From positions 1 through 50,745 of the forward strand of contig JAQWTV010000132.1 in the NCBI GenBank assembly GCA_029242545.1: 50,745 nt of DNA, in the 5' to 3' direction. The number at the start of each line of letters is the position of its first letter. Positions within the stretch are counted from its first letter, which is position 1. A model generated the notes under the pieces. The model was not told the origin of the DNA. It saw only the letters and a program-made list of their open reading frames with translations, and did no database searches. The translations under genes were made by a program, and so were the position numbers. Of this stretch, positions 36,141 through 44,879 are shown one piece after another. This DNA is from Roseibacillus sp. GTDB taxonomy: Bacteria; Verrucomicrobiota; Verrucomicrobiia; Verrucomicrobiales; Akkermansiaceae.

Positions 36141-37283
36141 TCAGGAGGGGTTCACCACAAACTCCCATTGCGCCGTAACGTCGATCGTAATACCTGTATC
36201 TGAGGTAAGCGATACCATTTCAGGGCCCTTGGGAATGATCGAGGCTACTGCGCCGAAGTCGGAAGGGACGGAGCTGACTGCCTGGAGAATTCTGAGGGAA
36301 ACCTTCTGGTCGGCAGAAAAGCACCGCGTCGTTGGAATGCCCTCTTCTTGCAGGAGGTTCTGCCTCGAGGTAGTCACGTTCTCAGCAAAGTAAGAGCATA
36401 CTTCTTCAAGACCAATGCGACCCAAATGCCGTCCTTCCCAGGGAGCGCTGTGCCGTCCCCCATTGGATATCCACATCAGGGTAGCAGGAAAATCGGATGG
36501 ATTCTTGAGGGAGAACCATACGTGATCCCCTAGAACCGCGGCCGTCCAGGCAAACGGTTGCTCCGGGGTGGAATCCTCGTTCACAATCATGGCGAGGTCC
36601 TCGAAGCCCTTCCTGGTGGGGTAGCGGGTGAGGTCGGTGGTTCCGGAGCTTGTAGAGGGCTTGGGTGAGCGTGGAGGTGCATCCGCGAGTGCTACCTCTT
36701 GGAGATTACTGAAACGGGCGCCGGGCACGAGCGTCTGGTATTCGTCTGCTGCCGGATCAGAAAAAAGGCCGGGATTGACCGAGCCCCAGCGAAAGGGCGA
36801 TGTCGTGATCCGGCCCTCTCCTTCCTGAAGATGAGAACAATCGAGGATCGGGTGGTTCCCGTAGCTGAAATTCCCGTCAAGTCCTGAGATAAGATGCTCT
36901 GAGTAGATCGCGGGATGACCTGATCGGAGACGAATAATTTTTTCAACCTTTCCCCCAACGTCACCAGCTTCGATTGCGAGATGAAGGAGGGTTTTCTCAT
37001 GTCGAACAAGGTGCCAGTCTGCGTTAGCGGTATCTCCATGGGGAGCCCCGTTGTCCTGTGGTCCAAAGGGAAGGCAGAAAAAGTCCCCGCGCAGGTATTT
37101 CAGGAGATTGGGCATGTCGCTCTCGAGTTCGTCTGGTCGCCATGGTGCCAGAGCGTAGGGTGCAAACGGTTTATCCCCTGAGTTAAAGGTCACAGGCCCC
37201 ATCATGCCTCCAGTCTGTGTAACCGAGAGGGTCACGGAGTCCGATGCCATTTCGTAAGAGGGTGCCCCGTATACTGAGTTCAT
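36141..37283 (-). CDS. Galactose-mutarotase-fold protein (aldose-1-epimerase/DUF4432-like)
   Basis: 380 residues from the ATG at 37283; earlier in-frame codons give no better start. The beta-supersandwich look is suggested by LSVTQTGGMMGPVTF, FFCLPFGPQDNGAPHGDTAN (a typical GxxHG region), KIIRLRSGHPAIYSEHL and ILDCSHLQEGEGRI. This fits aldose-1-epimerase relatives that bind or mutarotate sugars. It is the first gene of the minus-strand carbohydrate locus and lies 112 bases downstream of the Fur-family gene. The family call is moderate, the substrate unknown. Confidence 0.6.
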   Translation of the reverse strand: MNSVYGAPSYEMASDSVTLSVTQTGGMMGPVTFNSGDKPFAPYALAPWRPDELESDMPNLLKYLRGDFFCLPFGPQDNGAPHGDTANADWHLVRHEKTLLHLAIEAGDVGGKVEKIIRLRSGHPAIYSEHLISGLDGNFSYGNHPILDCSHLQEGEGRITTSPFRWGSVNPGLFSDPAADEYQTLVPGARFSNLQEVALADAPPRSPKPSTSSGTTDLTRYPTRKGFEDLAMIVNEDSTPEQPFAWTAAVLGDHVWFSLKNPSDFPATLMWISNGGRHSAPWEGRHLGRIGLEEVCSYFAENVTTSRQNLLQEEGIPTTRCFSADQKVSLRILQAVSSVPSDFGAVASIIPKGPEMVSLTSDTGITIDVTAQWEFVVNPS

Positions 37284-37383
37284 GTGAGGTCCATCAGTAA
37301 CAGGATGCCGAGGCGGGGTCAAAGCATCGGGGCGGCTGGCCGGAGGCCTTCGGAGTCAACTCTGGGCGCTTTTCAGACAGGTT

Positions 37384-37407
37384 CGGTAATCTCTGTTACC
37401 GTTTTTT
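37384..37407 (+). terminator. Terminator-like hairpin at the 3' end of the Fur gene, plus orientation
   Basis: CGGTAA pairs with TTACCG over a 6-base loop and is followed by TTTTTT in the plus direction. The stem overlaps the fur stop codon on the other strand. No plus-strand gene precedes it, so its role is unclear. Confidence 0.35.
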
Positions 37408-37896
37408 GCCTGGAAAGCGTTTGCCGTGAAGGCGAGCCTCAATGTGGTTCGAGCACTGGCCGGTCGAGCGAATCTGATCGCAGCAGGCTTCAATACGAAG
37501 TGATTGTCTGACTGGACGAAAGCCCAGTCGCCGCGTGACACAGTCGTTGAGGACTTCCATATGATTATCTTCGAATTCAACTACTTTGCCACAGTCTACG
37601 CAGACGAGATGGTTGTGGGCGGGTTTATCGAGAAAGTTCGGGTCGTAGGTGGTCTGCCCGTCGCCGAGGTCGATTTCCTGAAGAAGTCCTGCCTCGGAAA
37701 GGAGGGAAAGGGTTCGGTATAGGGTAGCCCTCGAAGTGCGAGCATCGGTTCCTCGTAACCTTTCCCATAGCTCGTCCGGCGTAAAGTGCTCATCGCTGGA
37801 AAAAATGACGTCCACAATCGCATCACGCTGAGGGGTCTGCCTCAGGCCTTGGGCCCTGATGAAGGTGTTAAGTCTCTCCTTAATCTCCGAGGTCAC
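37396..37896 (-). CDS. Fur-family transcriptional regulator
   Basis: 166 residues. The winged-helix domain contains GLRQTPQRDAIVDVIF, HFTPDELWERL and SRATLYRTLSLLSEAGLL, with GDGQTTYDPN. The metal-binding/dimer domain has AHNHLVCVDCGKVVEFED (the HxHxxCxxC signature) and later CCDQIRSTGQC, so both structural cysteine pairs seem present. It could be Fur, PerR or Zur; the sequence does not decide. It is divergent from a lipoprotein gene, with a possible operator between them. Confidence 0.92.
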   Translation of the reverse strand: MTSEIKERLNTFIRAQGLRQTPQRDAIVDVIFSSDEHFTPDELWERLRGTDARTSRATLYRTLSLLSEAGLLQEIDLGDGQTTYDPNFLDKPAHNHLVCVDCGKVVEFEDNHMEVLNDCVTRRLGFRPVRQSLRIEACCDQIRSTGQCSNHIEARLHGKRFPGKKR

Positions 37897-37928
37897 GCAG
37901 TCACTATGACACCAAAGGCGTTCAGGTG

Positions 37929-37946
37929 AATACGATTATTGGTATT
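37929..37946. promoter_or_regulatory. Possible Fur-family operator
   Basis: AATAC (37929-37933) and GTATT (37942-37946) form an inverted repeat around an A+T-rich 8-base centre, in the divergent region between the Fur-family gene and the small lipoprotein gene. It is more A+T-rich than the surroundings. It does not match the classic Fur box closely. Confidence 0.25.
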
Positions 37947-37998
37947 TGTTCGCAAACGTGTCCTTGATGAGGGCTTCAGACCATGTTGCCTTGAGGAT

Positions 37999-38448
37999 GT
38001 GCGTTGGCTCGCTCTTGCTGCTTTTCTTGGCGTGATTTCATGCTCATCCATTGAGAATACTCTTGGGTTCAGGCAGTATCACCTCCGGTCGCTGACTCTG
38101 GAGAGTGAGATGAACGCTCCGAGGGCGGAGCAATTGCGGCGTTTTCATGGTGCGGTGACTGCCGCGGAGAAGCGCGATCGTCTCGGGTATTACTACAGCG
38201 TTCAGTGGAATGGGCCTGCCGATGAAGCGAGTGAGCCCGTCCGAATTGTATTCCGTTACCGCCAGGCGGCGACAGGTAGTGCCATTCGTGCAATTGTGAC
38301 CAAGGCCCCCGCAGCGTTACAGGGTACGGCAGAGTTCCGAGTCACGGGCCCTGCCTATCTCGAGGGTGGGCGCGTTCTTTCCTGGCATCTGGGCTACTAC
38401 CGCGGGGAGCGACTCGTTGAGACCAAGCAATCCTATTTGTGGGAATGA
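37999..38448 (+). CDS. Small putative lipoprotein of unknown function
   Basis: 149 residues from a GTG at 37999; the frame also has a TTG at 37939, but the GTG start gives a proper lipoprotein signal (MRWLALAAFLGVISC) and has GAGG just before it. The mature part has FRQYHLRSLTLESE, AAEKRDRLGYYYSVQW and an immunoglobulin-like end (SWHLGYYRGERLVETKQSYLW). I believe it belongs to a verrucomicrobial family of unknown function. It is followed within 10 bases by the STAS gene. Confidence 0.65.
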   Translation: MRWLALAAFLGVISCSSIENTLGFRQYHLRSLTLESEMNAPRAEQLRRFHGAVTAAEKRDRLGYYYSVQWNGPADEASEPVRIVFRYRQAATGSAIRAIVTKAPAALQGTAEFRVTGPAYLEGGRVLSWHLGYYRGERLVETKQSYLWE

Positions 38449-38457
38449 TGACCGTGT

Positions 38458-39027
38458 GTGATTGACGGAAGAGGGTGCTCGTCGTATTCTGCTTCCCTAA
38501 CTTCCACCCTTCAAGAATTGACAAAAGACTGTCTTGATGTCGGAGCCACTGATGGATTTGTTTGGATTCGTTTGAATGGGAAGGGTTCCTTTTCAACAAG
38601 CCCGGCCTTGAAGGGTTTTGTGGAGAGCAGAATGGAAGGTGGTGAGACCAGCTTCGTCATCGACCTGCTGGACTGCCCCGCGATGGACTCCACATTTATG
38701 GGGACTCTGGCAGGTCTCGCGATGCGTCTGTCAAGAATTGGGGGAGGGAGAATGCACTTAAATGGGGTTTGTGACCGCAACCGACAGTCCCTTGAGGACC
38801 TTGGTCTGGAAAAATTACTGGAGATCGATCCTGACGATAGTGCGTGGCAGGGCCATGTTCAGGAGGTCCGGAAAACGCTTTCGCCCCTCCAGGAGCGAGA
38901 TCCCGAGGGTTTGGATGCGGCGCACCTACTGGAGGCTCACAGGAAGCTGTGTGAGGCCCGGGAGGAAAACGCGCAGAAATTCGAAGCTGTTCTCGATGCC
39001 TTGGAAAAGAGGGCTGAGGGTGGTTAG
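38458..39027 (+). CDS. STAS-domain protein (anti-sigma-factor-antagonist-like)
   Basis: 189 residues from a GTG at 38458. The STAS domain (about residues 30-125) has WIRLNGKGSF, FVIDLLDCPAMDSTFMGTLA (the Ser of MDST is the usual phosphorylation site) and RIGGGRMHLNGV with LEDLGLEKLL. A helical, charged C-terminal extension of about 60 residues follows. SpoIIAA/RsbV relatives are controlled by a kinase of the SpoIIAB/RsbW type; none is adjacent. It lies just upstream of grpE and may be read with it. Confidence 0.8.
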   Translation: MIDGRGCSSYSASLTSTLQELTKDCLDVGATDGFVWIRLNGKGSFSTSPALKGFVESRMEGGETSFVIDLLDCPAMDSTFMGTLAGLAMRLSRIGGGRMHLNGVCDRNRQSLEDLGLEKLLEIDPDDSAWQGHVQEVRKTLSPLQERDPEGLDAAHLLEAHRKLCEAREENAQKFEAVLDALEKRAEGG

Positions 39028-39100
39028 GGGAAGGTGACGAACCTGCGGATGGCAGATGCTCAGGGTTGACCGCTGCGGAGTGGCGGGTATTGGTCTCCCC

Positions 39101-39727
39101 ATGCAACACGACTCTTCCAGCGAGGCAGAGAGCGATGAGCCGCTTCCTGAGAATGTTTCAGGGGAGGCTCCGGATGTAGGACAACCTGCTGCCGAGGAAG
39201 GAGGGGAGGGAGACGGCCCTGTGGTTGAAGAAGAGCTTGAACTGGAGCCTACGCCTGAGGAGCAGGCTGCCGAGTGGCGAGAAAGGGCGATCCGCTCCGC
39301 AGCAGATCTCGAAAACTTCCGGAAGCGAATGGAAAGAGAGAAGGGCGAAGCCCGTCGTTATGCCAACCAATCTCTCCTTGAGGAGCTTTTGCCCGTTCTC
39401 GACAACTTCCATATGGGTCTTGACGCCGCCTCTGCCGATTCAGAGTCGATGATTTTTCGGGGAATGGAGATGGTTAAGAAGCAGCTGGATGATTTTCTTT
39501 CGGGCCAGGGAGTCGAAGAAATTCCGGCGGAGGAAAAAATGTTTGATCCTGCAGTTCACGAGGCGGTGTCGCAGGAAGATTGCGAGACCTCTCCCGAGGG
39601 TAGCGTCCTGAGGGTGCTCAGGCGAGGCTACCAGATGGGGGAGCGGTTACTGCGTCCTGCTAATGTCGTGGTGTCCCGGACGCCACAATCTGAAGAACCT
39701 GCGGAAGAGATGGAGGAGCAATCATAG
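39101..39727 (+). CDS. grpE: Heat-shock nucleotide exchange factor GrpE
   Basis: 208 residues from the ATG at 39101; the open frame starts earlier but without GrpE character. An acidic N-terminal 60 residues precede the coiled-coil helix (WRERAIRSAADLENFRKRME). GrpE motifs in the beta domain are LLPVLDNFHMGLDAA, FRGMEMVKKQLDDFL, PAVHEAV and VLRRGYQMGERLLRPANVVV. It exchanges ADP for ATP on DnaK. Its stop codon directly abuts the dnaJ start. dnaK and hrcA are not here. Confidence 0.95.
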   Translation: MQHDSSSEAESDEPLPENVSGEAPDVGQPAAEEGGEGDGPVVEEELELEPTPEEQAAEWRERAIRSAADLENFRKRMEREKGEARRYANQSLLEELLPVLDNFHMGLDAASADSESMIFRGMEMVKKQLDDFLSGQGVEEIPAEEKMFDPAVHEAVSQEDCETSPEGSVLRVLRRGYQMGERLLRPANVVVSRTPQSEEPAEEMEEQS

Positions 39728-40876
39728 ATGGGATCTACACGAGACTACTACGAGGTGCTTGGCGTGTCCAAGGATGCCGGTGCCGGGGAAATTAAGAAGT
39801 CCTATCGCAAACTCGCGATGAAATTTCATCCGGATCAGAATCCGGATGACCCTGAGGCGGAAGACAGGTTCAAGGAGCTAGGAGAGGCTTACGAGGTTCT
39901 CAGTGATGAGGATAAAAAGGCGGCCTATGACCGATATGGACACGCGGCGTTCAAGGCAGGAGGATCTGGGGGAAGTGGTTTCCGAGGGGGTGGATTCAAT
40001 GACCCCATGGATATTTTCTCGCAGGTCTTCGACGGGGCTTTTGGCGATTTTTTTGGCGGTGGCCGAGGCCAGTCAAGGGATGGGCGGAAGCGTGGCAGCG
40101 ATTTGCGTTACAATCTTGAAATCAGCCTGGAGGAAAGTGCCCGGGGAGTTTCCAAGGCCCTCGAACTCGAGAAATTCGTAAGTTGTGACTCCTGCAGAGG
40201 ATCTGGATCGAAGGGTTCAGGGGGAGCCCAGACCTGTAGCACTTGTCAGGGCCATGGCGTAGTGGAGCAGAGAATGGAAGGGTTCGGAGGGATCTTCAGG
40301 AAACAAGTGGTATGCCCGGACTGTGATGGCTCAGGGCAGGTAATTTCTGATCCTTGTCCTGAATGCAGGGGGCAGGGAAGGCTCGAAAAAGTGGATCGCA
40401 CTCAGATCGAAATCCCTGCGGGGGTCGATCACGGGACCCGGCTGCGGTCAAGCGGCAACGGTGACGCTGGGGTGCGTGGGGGCCCCTCGGGGGACCTGCA
40501 CATCGTTCTCCACCTCAAGCGTCATGATGTCTTTGAACGACGTGGAGAGGATCTTTTCTGTGAAGTTCCTGTCTCGTTCGGAACCGCAGCCCTCGGAGGG
40601 GAGTTGGGCGTCCCCACTCTGGAGGGTGCGGCTTCAATTAAAATTCCTACTGGGACCCAGGGGGGCACAATCTTTCGCCTGAGAAACCGGGGAATTAAGG
40701 ATATCAGCAGTGGGAGAAAAGGAGACCTGAACGTCGAGGTTCGGGTTGAGGTCCCGACTCGCCTTAGCGGCGAACAAAAGGAGAAGCTGGAGGCATTCAC
40801 GGAATCCATCGGAGAAGAGAACTCGCCCATGCATGAGAGCTTTCTTGAAAAGGCAAAAAGGTTTTTCAACCTGTAG
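39728..40876 (+). CDS. dnaJ: Chaperone protein DnaJ
   Basis: 382 residues. The J domain carries HPD (residues 34-36) and [17 protein letters not shown] Gly/Phe-rich linker follows ([12 protein letters not shown]). Four CxxCxGxG-type zinc motifs are seen ([32 protein letters not shown]). The two substrate-binding domains then follow, with [29 protein letters not shown] and [16 protein letters not shown]. This is full type I DnaJ. It starts on the base after the grpE stop codon, so translation is probably coupled. Confidence 0.97.
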   Translation: MGSTRDYYEVLGVSKDAGAGEIKKSYRKLAMKFHPDQNPDDPEAEDRFKELGEAYEVLSDEDKKAAYDRYGHAAFKAGGSGGSGFRGGGFNDPMDIFSQVFDGAFGDFFGGGRGQSRDGRKRGSDLRYNLEISLEESARGVSKALELEKFVSCDSCRGSGSKGSGGAQTCSTCQGHGVVEQRMEGFGGIFRKQVVCPDCDGSGQVISDPCPECRGQGRLEKVDRTQIEIPAGVDHGTRLRSSGNGDAGVRGGPSGDLHIVLHLKRHDVFERRGEDLFCEVPVSFGTAALGGELGVPTLEGAASIKIPTGTQGGTIFRLRNRGIKDISSGRKGDLNVEVRVEVPTRLSGEQKEKLEAFTESIGEENSPMHESFLEKAKRFFNL

Positions 40877-40917
40877 GCAGGTGGATAATCCGCCTTGTCC
40901 GGCAACACCCTGCGAGT

Positions 40918-41646
40918 ATGGATAGGTTTTTTGTGGCAGAGGAGGCCTGGGGACGCTCCAGAGCGCTGCTTAATCCAGAGGAGAGTCATCATTGCGTGAG
41001 GGTGATGCGCAAAAGCCCAGGTGATGAGATTGAGATTTTTGATGGCGCTGGGCGCTGGGCAAGAGGGGCAATCACTGAGGGGAATGAACGGGAAGTCACG
41101 GTGCTGCTGGAAGAAGAGGGAAAGGTTCAACGGAAAGGTCCCTCCTTGTTCCTCGCGATTGCAGTGACCAAGGGAAAGGTTATGGACCTTATTATCCAGA
41201 AAGCTGTGGAGTTGGGTGTAGACCGGATACAGCCTCTGCTTACTGAAAACATGGCAGTTCGGTTGTCGGGGAAAAATCTGGAAGGTAAGCAGGAAAAGTG
41301 GAGTCGGGTGGCCATGGCGGCCTGCAAGCAGTGCGGGCAGAATCTTGTACCAGAGGTGTGCCCTGCGGTGGCTTTCGAGGATGCCGTGGAATCCCGTGGT
41401 GAGGGGGTCCGATTTCTGGCTTCTCTGGATGACAGAGCACGGCCGTTGAGGTCCGAGATTGAGGAACTGCCTGTGAAGGTGGGATCGGTAGAGCTCTTTA
41501 TTGGCCCGGAAGGAGACTTTTCCCCTCCGGAGACCGAGCGAGCAATAGGAAGCGGGGTCCGCCCGGTAAGTTTTGGTTCCCTTGTATTACGGGTAGAAAC
41601 AGCTGTGATTTACGGCCTTAGCGTGCTTGGGTATGAACTGCGGTGA
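40918..41646 (+). CDS. rsmE: 16S rRNA (uracil-1498-N3)-methyltransferase
   Basis: 242 residues. PUA-like N-terminus with HHCVRVMRKSPGDEIEIFDG, then the SPOUT domain: AVTKGKVMDLIIQKAVELGV, IQPLLTENMAVRL, and the knotted AdoMet site ELFIGPEGDFSPPETERA with FGSLVLRVETAVIYGLSVL. It methylates U1498 of 16S rRNA. It lies 41 bases after dnaJ, a conserved neighbour in many bacteria. Confidence 0.95.
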   Translation: MDRFFVAEEAWGRSRALLNPEESHHCVRVMRKSPGDEIEIFDGAGRWARGAITEGNEREVTVLLEEEGKVQRKGPSLFLAIAVTKGKVMDLIIQKAVELGVDRIQPLLTENMAVRLSGKNLEGKQEKWSRVAMAACKQCGQNLVPEVCPAVAFEDAVESRGEGVRFLASLDDRARPLRSEIEELPVKVGSVELFIGPEGDFSPPETERAIGSGVRPVSFGSLVLRVETAVIYGLSVLGYELR

Positions 41647-41706
41647 AGCATGAAGCTTCTCCAAAAGCTTGCGCATTCCCTTCTCTACCTCTAACTCTTC
41701 CGCGAC

Positions 41707-43446
41707 GTGCTCAAGCGCCTTCGGCCCTACACACGCTACCTGCGACCGGTACGCTGGCAATTCATCGGCGCGTTGATTGCCGGGTTAATCTATGGGGTGG
41801 CCAGCGGTGCGGGAATTCCACTGATCCTGAAGGAGGTGCTTCCGAGAATCTGGGTAGAGGGCCCTGACCCGGTGCCATTTGGAGATCTCATCATGGTTGG
41901 AGTGATCATGGTAGGAGGAATGGGGATCAGATGTGCTTCAGAATTTGCGAATATGTACGGGATGGCCTACTGCGGCCAAAGAGTGCTGGAGGGACTAAGG
42001 ACCGATACCTTCGCTCACTTGCAGAAACTATCCCTCTCTTTTTTTGAAAGGCGACGGAGTGGAGATACTGTCAGCAGACTCATTACGGACACCGAGGTGC
42101 TAAGGGCGGGTATCGTCACGGTGACGAATGACATCATCAAGCAGCCCTTTACCCTGATGGGGGCGGCTGGGGTTATTATCTACCTCTCCCTCCAGAACAG
42201 TCAGTTTGTCTTCATTCTGGCATTCCTGATCAGCGCGCCGGCCTGCGTTTTCCCGATCAGATGGTTGGCCGGAAAGTTAAAGATACGCGCGAAAAAGTTG
42301 CAGGCCCAGGTGGGTGATGTTTCAGCCTACGTGACAGATAGTATTCAGGCCCCGAGAGAGATACGCGCCTTCAACCTTCAGGAGGGCCAGGTCAGTGGAA
42401 TGAGACGGAGAGTCCGGGAGTTGATGAAATGGCAGCTTAAGGTCCTCAAATACGAGCGCTCCGTGGCTCCGCTGGTAGAGTTTGTGGCCACGATCAGTAT
42501 TGCCGTTGTCATCGTCTATGCGGGGAGAAATTCGTTGGGCATTCAGCAAATGGTCCCTCTTCTTGGGGCGCTTTATTTCTGCTATGAGCCGGTAAAGAAG
42601 CTCGGCAAGATAACCACTCATCTGAAGAGCATGGAAGCATCTCTGGATCGTCTGGAGGAAATTTCGAAGGAGGAACCCGAAGTCCTCGATCCGAAGGTTC
42701 CAGTCGATTTGCACAATGTTGAAGGTGAGATCGCCTTTAACGAGGTCTCCTTCGCCTATGCAGAGGATTTAGTGCTTAAACGGGTGACGGTTAAAGCCGG
42801 GCAGGGAGAAGTTATTGGGATTGTCGGACCCAGCGGGGCGGGCAAGACCTCTTTTATCAACCTCCTCCTGCGTTTTTACGATCCGACCGAGGGAGTGGTC
42901 TCGATTGATGGACATGACCTTCGGACTCTTCGGCAAGAGGATCTCCGCGACGCCATTGCCTTCGTTCCACAGGAGCCGTTGCTCTTCAATGCCTCTGTAA
43001 GGGATAACATCCTGGTTGGCCGCCCTGATGCCACGGATGAAGAGATCTACAAGGCTGCGGGTCAGGCACGCGCGCACGATTTTATTACCGCCATGGAAAA
43101 TGGGTATGAAACATTCATAGGGGAAAAGGGAACGCGCCTTTCCGGTGGGCAGCGGCAGAGACTAGCCCTTGCCCGTGCCTTCTTGCGGAAGGCTCCGATT
43201 TTAGTGCTTGATGAGGCCGCCTCCGCGCTGGATTCCGAGAATGAGGCACTCGTCCAGCAGGCTGTTGTTGAGCTGGCGCAGGACCGAACGGTTTTTATCA
43301 TCGCGCACCGGTTCAGTACCTTGAGCGTCGTCGATCGTATTCTCGTTTTTGAAGGTGGTGAAATTGTCGGAGATGGGACGAATGAAGAGCTTGAAAAAAG
43401 CTGCCAGCTCTACCAGGAGTTGAGACAACGACAGAAAGTGGAATAA
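41707..43446 (+). CDS. ABC exporter, MsbA-like half transporter
   Basis: 579 residues from a GTG at 41707. Six membrane segments occupy residues about 1-310, with LSLSFFERRRSGDTVSRLI as coupling sequence. The ATPase domain has Walker A GPSGAGKTSF, the Q loop FVPQEPLLFN, the signature LSGGQRQRLALARA, Walker B ILVLDEAASALD and the H-loop AHRFSTL. It is a homodimeric lipid/drug flippase type; MsbA-like lipid export is suggested by the convergent LpxL-like gene. Which lipid is moved is unknown. Confidence 0.92.
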   Translation: MLKRLRPYTRYLRPVRWQFIGALIAGLIYGVASGAGIPLILKEVLPRIWVEGPDPVPFGDLIMVGVIMVGGMGIRCASEFANMYGMAYCGQRVLEGLRTDTFAHLQKLSLSFFERRRSGDTVSRLITDTEVLRAGIVTVTNDIIKQPFTLMGAAGVIIYLSLQNSQFVFILAFLISAPACVFPIRWLAGKLKIRAKKLQAQVGDVSAYVTDSIQAPREIRAFNLQEGQVSGMRRRVRELMKWQLKVLKYERSVAPLVEFVATISIAVVIVYAGRNSLGIQQMVPLLGALYFCYEPVKKLGKITTHLKSMEASLDRLEEISKEEPEVLDPKVPVDLHNVEGEIAFNEVSFAYAEDLVLKRVTVKAGQGEVIGIVGPSGAGKTSFINLLLRFYDPTEGVVSIDGHDLRTLRQEDLRDAIAFVPQEPLLFNASVRDNILVGRPDATDEEIYKAAGQARAHDFITAMENGYETFIGEKGTRLSGGQRQRLALARAFLRKAPILVLDEAASALDSENEALVQQAVVELAQDRTVFIIAHRFSTLSVVDRILVFEGGEIVGDGTNEELEKSCQLYQELRQRQKVE

Positions 43447-43499
43447 AGTCCAAGAGCAGGCACGTCATTTTTGGGCGCTGGATATCAATGCTCTCAATT

Positions 43500-44879
43500 T
43501 CAGAGGTAAGTCTCGCCGAGGGGGGGCTCATGCATCCCAAGCTCCCGCGCCATTTCCATCCAGCGCTCCTCAGGGGGGAGGTCGGTCGTAATCAAGACTG
43601 GTCGCCAGTTATTTCCTGACTGCAGGGTTTCAGGCAGGCTGTATATAGGTCCCTCATAGAGGTGGCCAAGCTCGCGAGCGGCCCGCTCATCATCGGTCAT
43701 GACAAGCGCGAGCGGAATATTTTTTGGGAGGAAGTGATCCTCGATACTGTGAAAGGCGTGAGGTAGGCCCGAGACCTTGGCTTCATGGCGTAGCCGCTCC
43801 CTCCCAAGCAGATGAAGAGCAAAGTCAGGCCGGGAAGCTTTCATTGCCTCGAGGGCCGGGAGCGTTTTTCGGAGCTCCGAGGGGTTATCTGGCAGCCTGA
43901 TTAGGACTGGGAAAGGCCAGAGAGGGGTTTTCTGGTGCTGACTGAGGCGGAAAGGTCCCTTTTTCCCGGAAATCTCTAAAGGGCGTCTTCGGTCCAAGCG
44001 CCAGAGATCGTGCATCCAGAAGACGTCCACTATGGACTGGTTGGTCGCTTTTTCGAGGAGGGCAGCGATATGGGCAGTAGAAATCTCCTCGCCTTCTCTG
44101 GTTTCAGGTTCGTGAAACATGACCTCCCACTTCCCGGGAGATACGGTTCTCATCGAAATGCCCACCACTGGAGCCCCTGTGTGCTTGTGGATGAAGGCTG
44201 GCAGGGGCGACATGGACATGAGGCGGCCAAAGAACGGGACAATAGTGCCTGAACGCCCTGCCCTCTGGTCGGCAATTACTCCGAGGATTCCCTTGTCGCG
44301 GACAAACTTGATGGGAGCCTGATAGGATGTGAACTTGGAGAACATCTTCATCTGGTGATTAGATCTTCTCTTTCGAATCAGGGGATCAAGGTGGATGTTG
44401 TTGAGAGGCCGGTAGATCGCAGCGACCTTCCAATTCGGGTGGGATGCTCCGAGCCCCTGAGTAAGAAGTTCAAAGTTTCCCATATGCGGGGAAACGAGGA
44501 TGACTCCCTTGCCCTTCTCGACAGCACGCTCAAGAATATCTAACCGATTGGGGATGATTGCAGACTGGACGAGAGATGAGGACAGCCGTCCTCCTTTGAG
44601 GGCGGTCAGAAAATTGGCCGTGGTATGACGGAAAACGTCACGGGTGAGGGCATCGATTTCGTCCTCACTTGTCCCAGGAGCCAGGGCGGTTCGCAGGTTG
44701 TTGCGGACGATGGGCCAGCGAGAGCGGAAGAGATAAGCCAAGAAGGAAAGGCTGGCGCCGATACGCCAGAGGGATTCCATCGAGAACAGACCGACAAGGC
44801 GCTCGACGACGAGAAAAGCAGTATATTCGATTCTCCACTGAACCCTTTTTAGGGTTTTCGCCTTCTTCTTCGCCATCAT
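43500..44879 (-). CDS. LpxL/HtrB-type acyltransferase fused to a glycosyltransferase-9-like domain
   Basis: 459 residues, about 150 longer than LpxL. The N-terminal LpxL-like part (1-300) has an N-terminal membrane segment, VSPHMGNFELLTQGLG (the HxxxxE catalytic motif) and GVIADQRAG with TIVPFFGRLMSMS. From about residue 305 follows PFPVLIRLPDNPSELRKTLP with ALEAMKASRPDFALHLLGRE, the start pattern of glycosyltransferase family 9 (heptosyltransferase), but the protein ends before the donor-binding half. It starts in the ATGA overlap with the preceding membrane-protein gene. It probably acylates a lipid A-like lipid. Confidence 0.82.
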   Translation of the reverse strand: MMAKKKAKTLKRVQWRIEYTAFLVVERLVGLFSMESLWRIGASLSFLAYLFRSRWPIVRNNLRTALAPGTSEDEIDALTRDVFRHTTANFLTALKGGRLSSSLVQSAIIPNRLDILERAVEKGKGVILVSPHMGNFELLTQGLGASHPNWKVAAIYRPLNNIHLDPLIRKRRSNHQMKMFSKFTSYQAPIKFVRDKGILGVIADQRAGRSGTIVPFFGRLMSMSPLPAFIHKHTGAPVVGISMRTVSPGKWEVMFHEPETREGEEISTAHIAALLEKATNQSIVDVFWMHDLWRLDRRRPLEISGKKGPFRLSQHQKTPLWPFPVLIRLPDNPSELRKTLPALEAMKASRPDFALHLLGRERLRHEAKVSGLPHAFHSIEDHFLPKNIPLALVMTDDERAARELGHLYEGPIYSLPETLQSGNNWRPVLITTDLPPEERWMEMARELGMHEPPLGETYL

